DNA of 7,084 nucleotides from SKLM01 sp964542755 (GCA_964542755.1 CAZIWL010000192.1:1-7084); one strand, 5' to 3'; shown: positions 1 to 5,720, numbered from the stretch's first letter. Translations and numbers: made by a program. Notes: generated from the letters alone by a model not told the origin.

Positions 1-23
1 GGCGGGGGCCGCCCGGGCGCGGG

Positions 24-41
24 ATACACCATTTGGTGTAT
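24..41. promoter_or_regulatory. Operator-like palindrome
   Basis: The arms ATACACCA (24-31) and TGGTGTAT (34-41) are perfect reverse complements separated by only TT. The two-base spacer and two-fold symmetry suit a dimeric repressor site better than an RNA hairpin. The site lies 76 bp upstream of the -35 of P1. It may therefore control a gene beyond the left edge, perhaps one read leftward, rather than P1. An ATAC...GTAT dyad is loosely reminiscent of PadR-type operators, but I cannot assign the binding family. Confidence 0.5.
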
Positions 42-82
42 GCACGGTACGACGCTCGTCCAGGGTCCTTCGCGGCCTCCAG

Positions 83-95
83 TCCTTTCCTCGTA
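83..95 (+). promoter_or_regulatory. Upstream box of P1 (TCCTTTCCTCGTA)
   Basis: This 13-base block matches 5708-5720 upstream of P2 at 12 of 13 positions. It lies at exactly the same distance from the -35 in both places, with 22 bases between box and hexamer. That position fits an activator site or an extended upstream promoter element. The binding factor is unknown. Confidence 0.4.
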
Positions 96-117
96 TGGTG
101 GGTACCTGATTCCTCTG

Positions 118-156
118 ATGACAGGTCGCTCAAGCTGGTGTACACTGTGGCTATGA
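118..156 (+). promoter_or_regulatory. Promoter P1, sigma70-type
   Basis: The -35 is ATGACA (118-123), five of six against TTGACA. The spacer is 17 bp and the -10 is TACACT (141-146), four of six against TATAAT. Transcription would begin near 152-154, inside the block TATGA (152-156). That leaves about 120 nt of untranslated leader before the TTG start at 275. The same hexamers, spacing and TATGA block recur at P2, which raises confidence that this is a real promoter. Confidence 0.7.
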
Positions 157-197
157 ACGGTCAGGCGTTCACGGTGGGGAGCCCGGCTACGGGATGA
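153..197 (+). CDS. Possible leaderless mini-ORF, 14 aa
   Basis: An ATG sits where transcription from P1 should start and opens a 14-codon frame (MNGQAFTVGSPATG) ending in TGA at 195-197. The stop overlaps an ATG at 194, as ATGA, in frame with the glycine-zipper gene. It could be a leaderless leader peptide coupled to the next gene. Equally, the ATG may be part of a conserved initiator sequence. There is no similarity to judge it by and the length is too short for coding statistics. Confidence 0.2.
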   Translation: MNGQAFTVGSPATG

Positions 198-274
198 TCG
201 GAGGCTCGATCACCGTTCTTGGGAACACTGGACGCCGACCGCGAAGCAGCAAGGGAGACTCCGAAGGAGGGCCG

Positions 275-598
275 TTGAATTCAGGTGCCAACGACAACAA
301 CAAACCACGGGACGAGGATAGGCGGAGGCCACCGGGTATGGCTATGGGATCGAGCATCGGCATCGGCGTCGCGATAGGCGTCGCTCTGGGACTCGCCATG
401 GACAACCTTGCCCTCGGCATCGCCATCGGCGTGGCCATCGGTTCGGGCATCGGCGCGGGCCTGGAGCAGCAGAGCGGGACCGACGGTCTGGTCTCTGACA
501 GTCTGGGCCGCCGAACCTGGACGCTAATACTCCTGGGCACGCTTCTGCTCGGCGTAGTTGCAGCGGTGGCGGTGATCCTTGTGTCACGTAACGTCTGA
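275..598 (+). CDS. Glycine-zipper small membrane protein
   Basis: I place the start at TTG 275 because AAGGAGG (264-270) lies four bases before it. An in-frame ATG at 194 would add 27 residues but has no comparable ribosome site. The product is 107 residues. It has a polar N-terminus (1-20, rich in N, D, R), then a Gly/Ala/Ile repeat (about 21-63) with many GxxxG-type spacings. The repeat is two hydrophobic halves split by a DN turn at 43-44. After a polar link comes one clear transmembrane helix (about 82-103). The first part resembles glycine-zipper segments that pack tightly in membranes, so the protein probably oligomerises in the inner membrane. I do not know its function. It is transcribed from P1, which closely resembles the promoter of the methyltransferase-like gene at 5954. 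Coding status is well supported; the role is not. Confidence 0.72.
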   Translation: MNSGANDNNKPRDEDRRRPPGMAMGSSIGIGVAIGVALGLAMDNLALGIAIGVAIGSGIGAGLEQQSGTDGLVSDSLGRRTWTLILLGTLLLGVVAAVAVILVSRNV

Positions 599-667
599 GC
601 TGCCTGGGCTCCACGCGGGGTCCTGTAGCTCGTCTTTCAGTTCCGACGGGTCAGCCTGAACTAGCGA

Positions 668-688
668 GGCGGGTACGGGAAGCCCGCC
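668..688 (+). repeat. Inverted repeat 1, 6-bp stem
   Basis: Arms GGCGGG (668-673) and CCCGCC (683-688) enclose a nine-base loop. It is GC-only, so chance is a real possibility, but it is the first of a run of four such structures. No T-tract follows. Confidence 0.35.
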
Positions 689-708
689 CTGCGCGTAGGG
701 TCAGGCAG

Positions 709-728
709 GCCGGCTGTCCATCGCCGGC
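709..728 (+). repeat. Inverted repeat 2, 6-bp stem
   Basis: GCCGGC occurs at 709-714 and again at 723-728, eight bases apart. Because the hexamer is itself palindromic, the pair is both a direct and an inverted repeat. As RNA it can form a stem-loop with an eight-base loop. Confidence 0.3.
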
Positions 729-734
729 GAATCC

Positions 735-760
735 GTTGGGCTCAGCGGATCGAGCCCAAC
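735..760 (+). repeat. Inverted repeat 3, perfect 9-bp stem
   Basis: Arms GTTGGGCTC (735-743) and GAGCCCAAC (752-760) pair perfectly around an eight-base loop. The stem is strong enough for a terminator or an mRNA-stabilising end for the glycine-zipper transcript. The following bases (AGACCCGG) are not U-rich, so it is not a canonical intrinsic terminator. Confidence 0.55.
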
Positions 761-774
761 AGACCCGGTTCAAC

Positions 775-795
775 CCGTTCTACTCCGTAGAACGG
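775..795. repeat. Inverted repeat 4, 9-bp arms, 3-base spacer
   Basis: Arms CCGTTCTAC (775-783) and GTAGAACGG (787-795) are perfect reverse complements separated by TCC. The near-continuous symmetry could be an operator for a dimeric regulator or a tight RNA hairpin. The right arm contains the in-frame TAG (788-790) that bounds the open frame leading to the gene at 899. Confidence 0.55.
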
Positions 796-898
796 CCTTA
801 TCGTCTTCGGCCTGGCACTCTGCGGAGTCGTCGTGGGAAGTGCGATCATCCTGACCCGCCGGCAGAGCGACATCCGCCGATACTCGAAGGATGTGGAT
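791..898 (+). pseudogene. Transmembrane-like segment with no start codon
   Basis: Directly after the TAG at 788-790 the frame of the 899 gene reads NGLIVFGLALCGVVVGSAII and then LTRRQSDIRRY. This is a typical membrane helix followed by positive residues. The only usual start, GTG at 833, falls inside the helix and would destroy it. The stretch may be the surviving end of a membrane protein gene whose 5' part was lost or shifted by one base, or an N-terminal extension of the next gene. It may also be an accident of the open frame. The gene at 899 has its own ribosome site and does not need it. Confidence 0.3.
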
Positions 899-1075
899 AT
901 GGCTTATCGCGTGCATCGGTTCAGAATCAAGATGACCCATGATCAAGCCAGGTTGGAGCAGTTCCTGAACGGCCTGGAAGGCGAGATCGTCGCCATCATT
1001 CCCAACGTCCGAACGGTCATCTGGTTCACCTATGTGGACTTTCTCATGATCGTGGAGTTGATTCGCGACAGCTAG
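899..1075 (+). CDS. Conserved-looking 58-aa small protein
   Basis: The start is ATG 899, with GAAGGA (886-891) seven bases before it. The GTG at 833 in the same frame gives a longer but less natural protein. The 58-residue product is soluble and compact. A basic start (MAYRVHRFRIKM) is followed by a helix-like stretch DQARLEQFLNGLEGEIVAII, then PNV and a hydrophobic beta-like end (VIWFTYVDFLMIVELI). The pattern of helix followed by strands, with the phrases LEQFLNGLEGE and DFLMIVE, looks like a genuine small fold. I have a sense that similar short proteins exist in other bacteria but cannot name a family. No promoter was found nearer than P1. It could be read through from the glycine-zipper gene or controlled by the dyad at 775-795. 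Confidence 0.65.
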   Translation: MAYRVHRFRIKMTHDQARLEQFLNGLEGEIVAIIPNVRTVIWFTYVDFLMIVELIRDS

Positions 1076-1415
1076 CATACGTGGACCCCGAGAGACACGC
1101 GCACTGGGCCCTCTTGGAGGAAGGTGATGCCACGCGGATAGTCCAGGGGATCCTACCTCGCCAGCCCAGGAGTCACGACCAGCGCGCGGCCGTGTAAGTG
1201 GGCATGCCAAACCCGACGAATCAGTCCAGAACATGTGCGGCGCGTACGGCAACCCGCCCCACGCATCAGCAACGTCTGGCTTGCACACGAAGGCGCTGTT
1301 GGCGCACGGGGTGTACGCGAGACTCAGCCGATCGGTAGACGGACGACCTCCGACGGTGTCGGACAGGCGACGGCATTCGACGCCGAGAAGGCCGTTCGCG
1401 AGAGGATGGTGAAGC
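1076..1415. other. Gap with overlapping short open frames
   Basis: No certain gene lies here. A plus frame from GTG 1081 to TAA 1197 (38 codons, beginning VDPERHAHWALLEEGDATRI) has no ribosome site. Another plus frame is open from 1128 to a TGA at about 1412 and includes ATG 1233 with KALLAHGVYARL-type sequence. The opposite strand is also open throughout. Openness in several frames is common in high-GC DNA. Some stretches nevertheless read like protein, so this could be a decayed gene or a dispersed repeat. I see no promoter or terminator. Confidence 0.35.
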
Positions 1416-2246
1416 ATGGAATGCAGGCTCGAGGGCATGACGCTCCACTATCACGAGCGGGGCGAGGGCCGGCCCATCCTCATACTTCACGGCTGGCCCC
1501 TCGATCATCGGCACGTGATGAGCGAGATGGAGCCCCTCTTCGAAGCGCGCAGGGGCTGGAACCGCATCTACCCTGACCTGCCGGGCATGGGGAGGACGGC
1601 GGGCGCAGACTGGATCACGCACCAGGATCAGATGCTGGAGGTGACGCTCGACTTCATCGACCAGGTGACCGAGGGCCAGCGCTTCGTCGTGGCAGGCGAG
1701 TCCTATGGCGCCTACCTGGCGCGGGGCGTCCTCCGGGCTCGATCGGCCTCGATCGACGGGCTTCTCTTGATCGTGCCCGTCATCCGGGCGCTCGACGCGG
1801 AACGGCATCTGCCTCCGAGGACGACGGTCAAGGAAGACCCCGATCTCTTGGCCGAACTGGGCCCAGAAGAGGCGGAAACCATCAAGCAGATCGCCGCCGT
1901 TCAGGACCGAGCCTTCCTCGAATGGCTGCGGAGCGACATCTTCCCGGCGGTGGCACGCGCCGACCAGGAGTTCCTGTCCCAGGTGCGAGAGAACTACGCC
2001 TTCTCCTTTGACGTCGATGCCCTCGATGAGTCCTCCGGTGCACCAACCTTGCTGCTGATGGGGAGACAGGACAGCGTGTGCGGGTACCGTGACGCCTGGG
2101 ACCTGATCGAGGCCTACCCGCGGGCGACCTTCGCAGTGCTGGACCGGGCCGGTCACGGCCTCTCCATCGAGCAGCGGGGTCTGTTCACCGCCCTGGTAGA
2201 CGAGTGGCTCGACCGGGTCGAGGAGTACGCGAGCGATCGGCCATAG
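1416..2246 (+). CDS. Alpha/beta hydrolase
   Basis: The 276-residue product is a typical alpha/beta-fold hydrolase. It shows the oxyanion segment HGW at 25-27, the strand and loop YPDLPGMGR at 52-60, and the nucleophile elbow GESYG at 94-98 with Ser96. The likely acid is Asp219 in GRQD, and the catalytic His is His247 in AGHG, completing a Ser-Asp-His triad. The variable cap lies at roughly 125-200. No signal peptide or membrane segment is visible, so it should be cytoplasmic. The start is ATG 1416: a TGA at 1410-1412 closes the frame just upstream, and AGAGGA (1401-1406) is nine bases away. ATG 1437 is an alternative. The family includes esterases, proline-iminopeptidase-like enzymes and dehalogenases, and the substrate cannot be deduced. 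It precedes two exported hydrolases by position only, with a 236-bp gap to the next gene. Confidence 0.9.
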   Translation: MECRLEGMTLHYHERGEGRPILILHGWPLDHRHVMSEMEPLFEARRGWNRIYPDLPGMGRTAGADWITHQDQMLEVTLDFIDQVTEGQRFVVAGESYGAYLARGVLRARSASIDGLLLIVPVIRALDAERHLPPRTTVKEDPDLLAELGPEEAETIKQIAAVQDRAFLEWLRSDIFPAVARADQEFLSQVRENYAFSFDVDALDESSGAPTLLLMGRQDSVCGYRDAWDLIEAYPRATFAVLDRAGHGLSIEQRGLFTALVDEWLDRVEEYASDRP

Positions 2247-2482
2247 GGACGTCGGGCCAGGCTCATCGCCATGGCGAACCGGACCTCGAACCGACGATCA
2301 AGGAACCAGGTAGTCACTTTGTAGAGGGGACGTACCCGATTTTTCTGCGGGCACGGGGTCGGTGGATGGTGACCGTCATCGTCCGCATCCCCTATCGGTT
2401 CCGCCTGCCCCTCTCGGCGCTCAACGTGTGCGGTGTCATACGCTAGACGGGAGCATCCGCCCGATCTCACCAGGAGGCGACC
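2247..2482. other. Intergenic region before the M1 gene
   Basis: These 236 bases hold a 10-bp palindrome CGCCATGGCG (2267-2276) and a 26-codon frame from ATG 2366 to TAG 2446. The frame's product starts MVTVIVRIPYRFRLP. No promoter with good hexamers is visible. The ribosome site of the next gene lies at 2472-2477. Confidence 0.35.
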
Positions 2483-4120
2483 TTGATCTCCGGGACCCAC
2501 AGCATCAGAGCCTGGCTTGCCCTAGCCCTGCTGACCGCTTCGCTGTCCGCATGCAGAGCAGTTCCGTCCGGCTCGACGCCCGAAGCAAGCGAACCCAGGC
2601 TGCCGACGCAGACTCCCACAGAAGCGGGCCGCGTGGCCCCCAGCCCCTCTCCCGCACCAACGGTCGCGCGCCCGGCGACAGCCGAACCGACGGTGGAGGA
2701 GGACGGCGACTGCTCGTCGCCGTCCCGCTGCGGAACCAGAGACGACGACCTCTTCCGAGCTGGCCTCATCGCGCCAGCACAGGACGTCCTCGAGGCCATG
2801 CCCGGAGCGACGACCTATGAGATTGACCTCCACATCGCCGATGACCTCCTGTCGCTCGAAGGTCACCAGCACGTGTGCTACACGAATCACGAGGAGACAT
2901 CGCTGAACGAGGTCGTATTCCGTCTCTTCCCCAATCTACTCGGCGGCTCCCTGACAGTCTCCCGGGTGAGCCTCGGGGGGAGGGACGCGAGTCCGAGGTT
3001 GGGGCTGGCGGACAGCGCCCTATGGCTGGACCTGGAGGACCCGCTTCGTCCCGGAGAAAGCGTCCCGATCGACATGGACTTCCACGTGGAGGTGCCAGCG
3101 CAGATGTCGGGTAACTACGGTCTCTTCGGCCTCCACGACGACATCCTATCCCTGCACGAGGCGTATCCCGTGATCCCCGTCTGCGACGACGAGGGGTGGA
3201 ACGTCGAGGTCCCGCCGGCCCAGGCTGACGTCGCCTACTATGACGCTGCCTTCTACACGGTCCACGTCACCGCGCCCAGTGACCTGGTGATTGTCGCCTC
3301 CGGCGTGCAGGTGCAGCACGACCAGACGGGACCGAGTCAGTCACTCACCATCGCCACAGGGCCGGCTCGCGGGTTCCAACTGACCGCCAGCCCGCATTAT
3401 GAAGCGTTGAGCACCCGGTCCGGGGACACCACGGTCAACAGCTACGCCACTCCCCAGTTGGCGGCCGGTGCTGCCCTGGCACTCCAGGTAACCGCGCGGG
3501 CGTTGGAGAGCTATGGCGCCCGGTTCGGGCCCTACCCCTACACCGAGTTCGACGTGGCCTGCACCCGCCTTCAGGCCCTCGGCATGGAGTATCCTGGTAT
3601 GACGGTCGTGACGGACCAGATCTACGACCCGCACGGCGTCTTCCTTGGGACGCCCAACGAGGTGATGATGGAGAGCACGGTGGCTCACGAGGTCGCCCAC
3701 CAGTGGTTCTACAACGTCGTGGGTAGCGATCAGGTCGATGAGCCGTGGGTGGACGAGGCCGTGGTCCAGTATGTGACCGGGCTCTACTATCGCGACACCT
3801 ACGGCGAGGCGGGATACGAGGGTCTACGGCAGTCGTGGTACGGGCGCTGGGACCGCGTCGATGGGGTGGAGATCCCCATCGGGCTGCCGGTGCGGGACTA
3901 CGAGGGCGCCGAGTACGGGGCCATTGTCTACGGCCGTGGGCCGCTCTTCATCGAGGCGCTGGCCGAGGAGATGGGCACGCAGGTCTTCGACGGATTCCTG
4001 CGTGACTACTACCAGAGCAACCTGTGGGGCATCGGCACGGGCATCGGATTCCGTGAGTTGGCTGAGAACCACTGCCAGTGCGATCTCGGCCCCCTGTTCG
4101 AGCAGTGGGTCTACCCGTGA
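2483..4120 (+). CDS. M1-type zinc aminopeptidase lipoprotein
   Basis: Start is TTG 2483, with AGGAGG (2472-2477) five bases upstream. The 545-residue product begins with a lipoprotein signal peptide: a hydrophobic core, then LSAC with lipidated Cys24. A Thr/Pro/Ser/Ala-rich linker follows to about residue 75, with Cys77 and Cys83 possibly paired. The beta-rich M1 N-terminal domain is about 105-305 and the catalytic gluzincin domain runs to the end. GMEYPG (367-372) corresponds to the GAMEN substrate-binding motif, with Glu369. The zinc site is HEVAHQW with His402, Glu403 and His406, plus Glu425 after 18 further residues. Tyr483 fits the catalytic Tyr. The chain ends with FEQWV soon after, so it lacks the large C-terminal helical domain of PepN-size (850-900 aa) members. 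It should hydrolyse peptides from the N-terminus outside the cytoplasmic membrane. Specificity is unknown, and the family assignment is strong. Confidence 0.92.
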   Translation: MISGTHSIRAWLALALLTASLSACRAVPSGSTPEASEPRLPTQTPTEAGRVAPSPSPAPTVARPATAEPTVEEDGDCSSPSRCGTRDDDLFRAGLIAPAQDVLEAMPGATTYEIDLHIADDLLSLEGHQHVCYTNHEETSLNEVVFRLFPNLLGGSLTVSRVSLGGRDASPRLGLADSALWLDLEDPLRPGESVPIDMDFHVEVPAQMSGNYGLFGLHDDILSLHEAYPVIPVCDDEGWNVEVPPAQADVAYYDAAFYTVHVTAPSDLVIVASGVQVQHDQTGPSQSLTIATGPARGFQLTASPHYEALSTRSGDTTVNSYATPQLAAGAALALQVTARALESYGARFGPYPYTEFDVACTRLQALGMEYPGMTVVTDQIYDPHGVFLGTPNEVMMESTVAHEVAHQWFYNVVGSDQVDEPWVDEAVVQYVTGLYYRDTYGEAGYEGLRQSWYGRWDRVDGVEIPIGLPVRDYEGAEYGAIVYGRGPLFIEALAEEMGTQVFDGFLRDYYQSNLWGIGTGIGFRELAENHCQCDLGPLFEQWVYP

Positions 4121-4370
4121 TGTCCATCGCTTGCCGTTGGCCAGGTTCTCGGTCGCGAACGTGTGCGCTCCCGTCCGTTGCGCGCGGCAGGACACGTACC
4201 GGTCCAGACGGGGTAGGACGTGCGACAGAGCGCCCGGGTGGAGCCGCACGACGGTTCACCTGCCCGAGCATCTGGTCGTCCGATCCCCGCGGCACGCCAG
4301 GTGTTGGGCGCCTCCAAGGACTCAGCGGCGGCCCTATGAGGCGAGCAGGGCACGCCTAGGACGGGAAGCC
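4121..4370. other. Intergenic region between the two lipoproteins
   Basis: These 250 bases have no credible gene. The only structure I see is the imperfect hairpin at 4237-4260. No -10/-35 pair resembling P1 or P2 is present. The second lipoprotein may therefore rely on read-through or on a promoter type I cannot recognise. Confidence 0.4.
4237..4260 (+). repeat. Imperfect hairpin
   Basis: GGTG plus AGCC (4237-4245, with one bulged G) can pair with GGTTCACC (4253-4260) around the loop GCACGAC. This gives eight pairs including one G-U. No U-run follows, so any terminator role is doubtful. Confidence 0.2.
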
Positions 4371-5570
4371 GTGACACCGAAGACCCTCTCTCTCCTGAAG
4401 CGATTTGTCAGCCTGGGGGCCGTGTGCCTGGTCTTGCTCGGCTGCCAGCCACCGACCGCTGACCCGGACGATGCGGCGCCTGCAACTGTCACCGTCACCG
4501 CGTCTGTGTCATGGACGGCAACGACGGGCCCAACTGCCACAGGCGCGCCTACGGTCCCAGCATCTCTCACGTCCCGTCCTCCGTCGCCCGCTCCCTCCCC
4601 TCGCCCCACCACGACCCTTGATCCGCTGCGGGGAAGGACAGCCGCGGAGGCAACCCTGGACAGCCTCCGGCGCGTCGACGACTACCCCCTCTACACGATG
4701 CGGTACTACGGCCCCTGGGAGGAGGCAGCCGCGCCGGCCTCGCCAGACATCGCCCTGCAGCCCCGCGGGGCGGCACCGGCGTGGGCCTGCTCCCTCTTCG
4801 CGGCCCTGGGCGATCCCGAGAAGCGGCTCTTCGGCCGGAACTTCGACTGGCGGTACAGCCCCGCTTTGCTCCTCTTCACGGATCCTCCCGACGGGTACGC
4901 CTCGGTCTCGATGGTCGACCTCGCCTATCTCGTCGATCCAGCCGACGCTGGACGACTGACCGAGCTGTCCGTCGCGGATCGGAGGCCCCTCCTCCAGGCA
5001 CCGCTCTGGACCTTCGACGGGATGAACGAGCACGGCCTCGTCGTGGGCATGGCGGCGGTGCCGGAAAGCGAGATGCCCTACGATCCGAGCAAACCGACCA
5101 TCGACTCCCTGGGCATCATCCGCGAGATGCTGGATCGAGCTCGGAATGTCGACGAAGCCCTCGCCGTCCTGCAAGCGTACAACATCAGCTGGGAAGGCGG
5201 CCCGCCCCTCCACTACCTGATCGCGGACGCGGCGGGGGAGGCCGTCCTGGTGGAGTTCGTAGACGGCGAGATGGTGCTCCTGTCCAGGGACGAGCAAGCG
5301 CCGTGGCACGCGGCGACCAACCACTGGCGTACGACAGTCGCGATCGGGAGGCCATCAGGCTGCTGGCGGTACGATCTGGTCGATCGTGAGCTGGAGGAGA
5401 GGGAGGGGCACCTGACCGTGCGGCGGGCCATGCAGCTGCTCACCGACGTCTCCCAGGCGGAAACCCAGTGGTCCGTGGTCTACGATCTTAGCCTCCGTGC
5501 GGTTCATGTGGTCATGGGCCGCGCGTACGACGTAGTGCACCACTTCAGGCTCGCCGAAGGGGACGGCTGA
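4371..5570 (+). CDS. Lipoprotein Ntn-type amide hydrolase (C45/C59-like)
   Basis: I choose GTG 4371 because it gives a proper lipoprotein signal (basic start, hydrophobic core, LLGC with Cys25). The same frame is open far upstream but has no such feature. Only a weak GGGA (4363-4366) lies ahead of the start. The 399-residue chain has a Thr/Pro/Ala-rich linker (about 26-86), a short propeptide-like part (87-139, with DYPLYTMRYYG), then the catalytic domain. Cys140 in WACS is the likely nucleophile. GRNFDW follows with Arg156 and Asp159, at +16 and +19 from the Cys, exactly the spacing of Cys2, Arg18 and Asp21 in bile salt hydrolases. Asn317 in ATNHW is a candidate for the conserved Asn, and Arg351 or Arg352 for the conserved Arg. 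The family cleaves or transfers linear amide bonds (penicillin V, bile salts, acyl-amino acids); the substrate here is unknown. Processing to expose Cys140 would cut the domain from its anchor. Confidence 0.85.
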   Translation: MTPKTLSLLKRFVSLGAVCLVLLGCQPPTADPDDAAPATVTVTASVSWTATTGPTATGAPTVPASLTSRPPSPAPSPRPTTTLDPLRGRTAAEATLDSLRRVDDYPLYTMRYYGPWEEAAAPASPDIALQPRGAAPAWACSLFAALGDPEKRLFGRNFDWRYSPALLLFTDPPDGYASVSMVDLAYLVDPADAGRLTELSVADRRPLLQAPLWTFDGMNEHGLVVGMAAVPESEMPYDPSKPTIDSLGIIREMLDRARNVDEALAVLQAYNISWEGGPPLHYLIADAAGEAVLVEFVDGEMVLLSRDEQAPWHAATNHWRTTVAIGRPSGCWRYDLVDRELEEREGHLTVRRAMQLLTDVSQAETQWSVVYDLSLRAVHVVMGRAYDVVHHFRLAEGDG

Positions 5571-5658
5571 GTCTATCACGGCACCGCGTACCGCCGGGCG
5601 CGACGGGGCCGCCGCGGATGCCAGCGCCCGCCGACGGCTTGGTCAAGCTACATCATTC

Positions 5659-5677
5659 CTCGTATCCGGTCTACGAG
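5659..5677. promoter_or_regulatory. CTCGTA dyad upstream of P2
   Basis: CTCGTA (5659-5664) and TACGAG (5672-5677) form a perfect 6-bp inverted repeat with a 7-base spacer. The same hexamer lies in the P2 upstream box (5715-5720) and in the P1 box (90-95). A shared binding protein with sites here is plausible. Confidence 0.35.
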
Positions 5678-5707
5678 CGGCGTGGAGTTGGGCTGCCGAC
5701 AAGACAC

Positions 5708-5720
5708 TCCTTTTCTCGTA
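5708..5720 (+). promoter_or_regulatory. Upstream box of P2 (TCCTTTTCTCGTA)
   Basis: It matches the P1 box at 83-95 with one mismatch and stands at the identical distance from the -35 hexamer. It is listed as a candidate activator site. Confidence 0.4.

Larger units (their letters stand above)
599..898. other. Gene-poor gap with stem-loops
   Basis: No convincing complete gene lies in these 300 bases. The left part (599-667) shows nothing I can name. From 668 to 795 there are four successive inverted repeats, listed separately. From 791 an open plus-strand frame without a usual start encodes a transmembrane-like segment. It runs without a stop into the small gene that starts at 899. Confidence 0.5.

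Noticed and set aside
735..760. Intrinsic terminator for the glycine-zipper gene
   Set aside because: The stem is good but no T-rich tract follows, so I list it only as an inverted repeat.
767..776. GGTTCAACCC, resembling a tRNA T-loop
   Set aside because: The flanking five bases do not pair into a T-stem, and no acceptor stem or anticodon arm can be fitted around it.
770..1438. A 222-codon minus-strand open frame
   Set aside because: It lies antisense to the 58-residue gene, has no recognisable domain, no membrane or signal feature, and an amino-acid mix typical of GC-rich shadow frames.
1266..2156. A 296-codon minus-strand frame over the alpha/beta hydrolase
   Set aside because: The plus strand here has a complete catalytic triad. 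The antisense frame has none of the marks of a gene and is rich in Arg, His and Asp from complementing GC-biased codons.
2839..2884. GATGAC followed by TACACG within the M1 gene, as a third promoter copy
   Set aside because: The spacing is 33 bases instead of 18, the -10 is degraded, there is no upstream box, and it lies inside a conserved coding region.
3861..4370. Upstream extension of the Ntn hydrolase frame by 170 codons
   Set aside because: It overlaps the end of the M1 gene in another frame, is Arg/Ser-rich, and would bury the lipoprotein signal that begins at GTG 4371.
4509..5324. A 271-codon minus-strand frame over the Ntn hydrolase
   Set aside because: It is antisense to a clearly coding region with conserved motifs and reads as low-complexity Arg/Gly sequence at its end.
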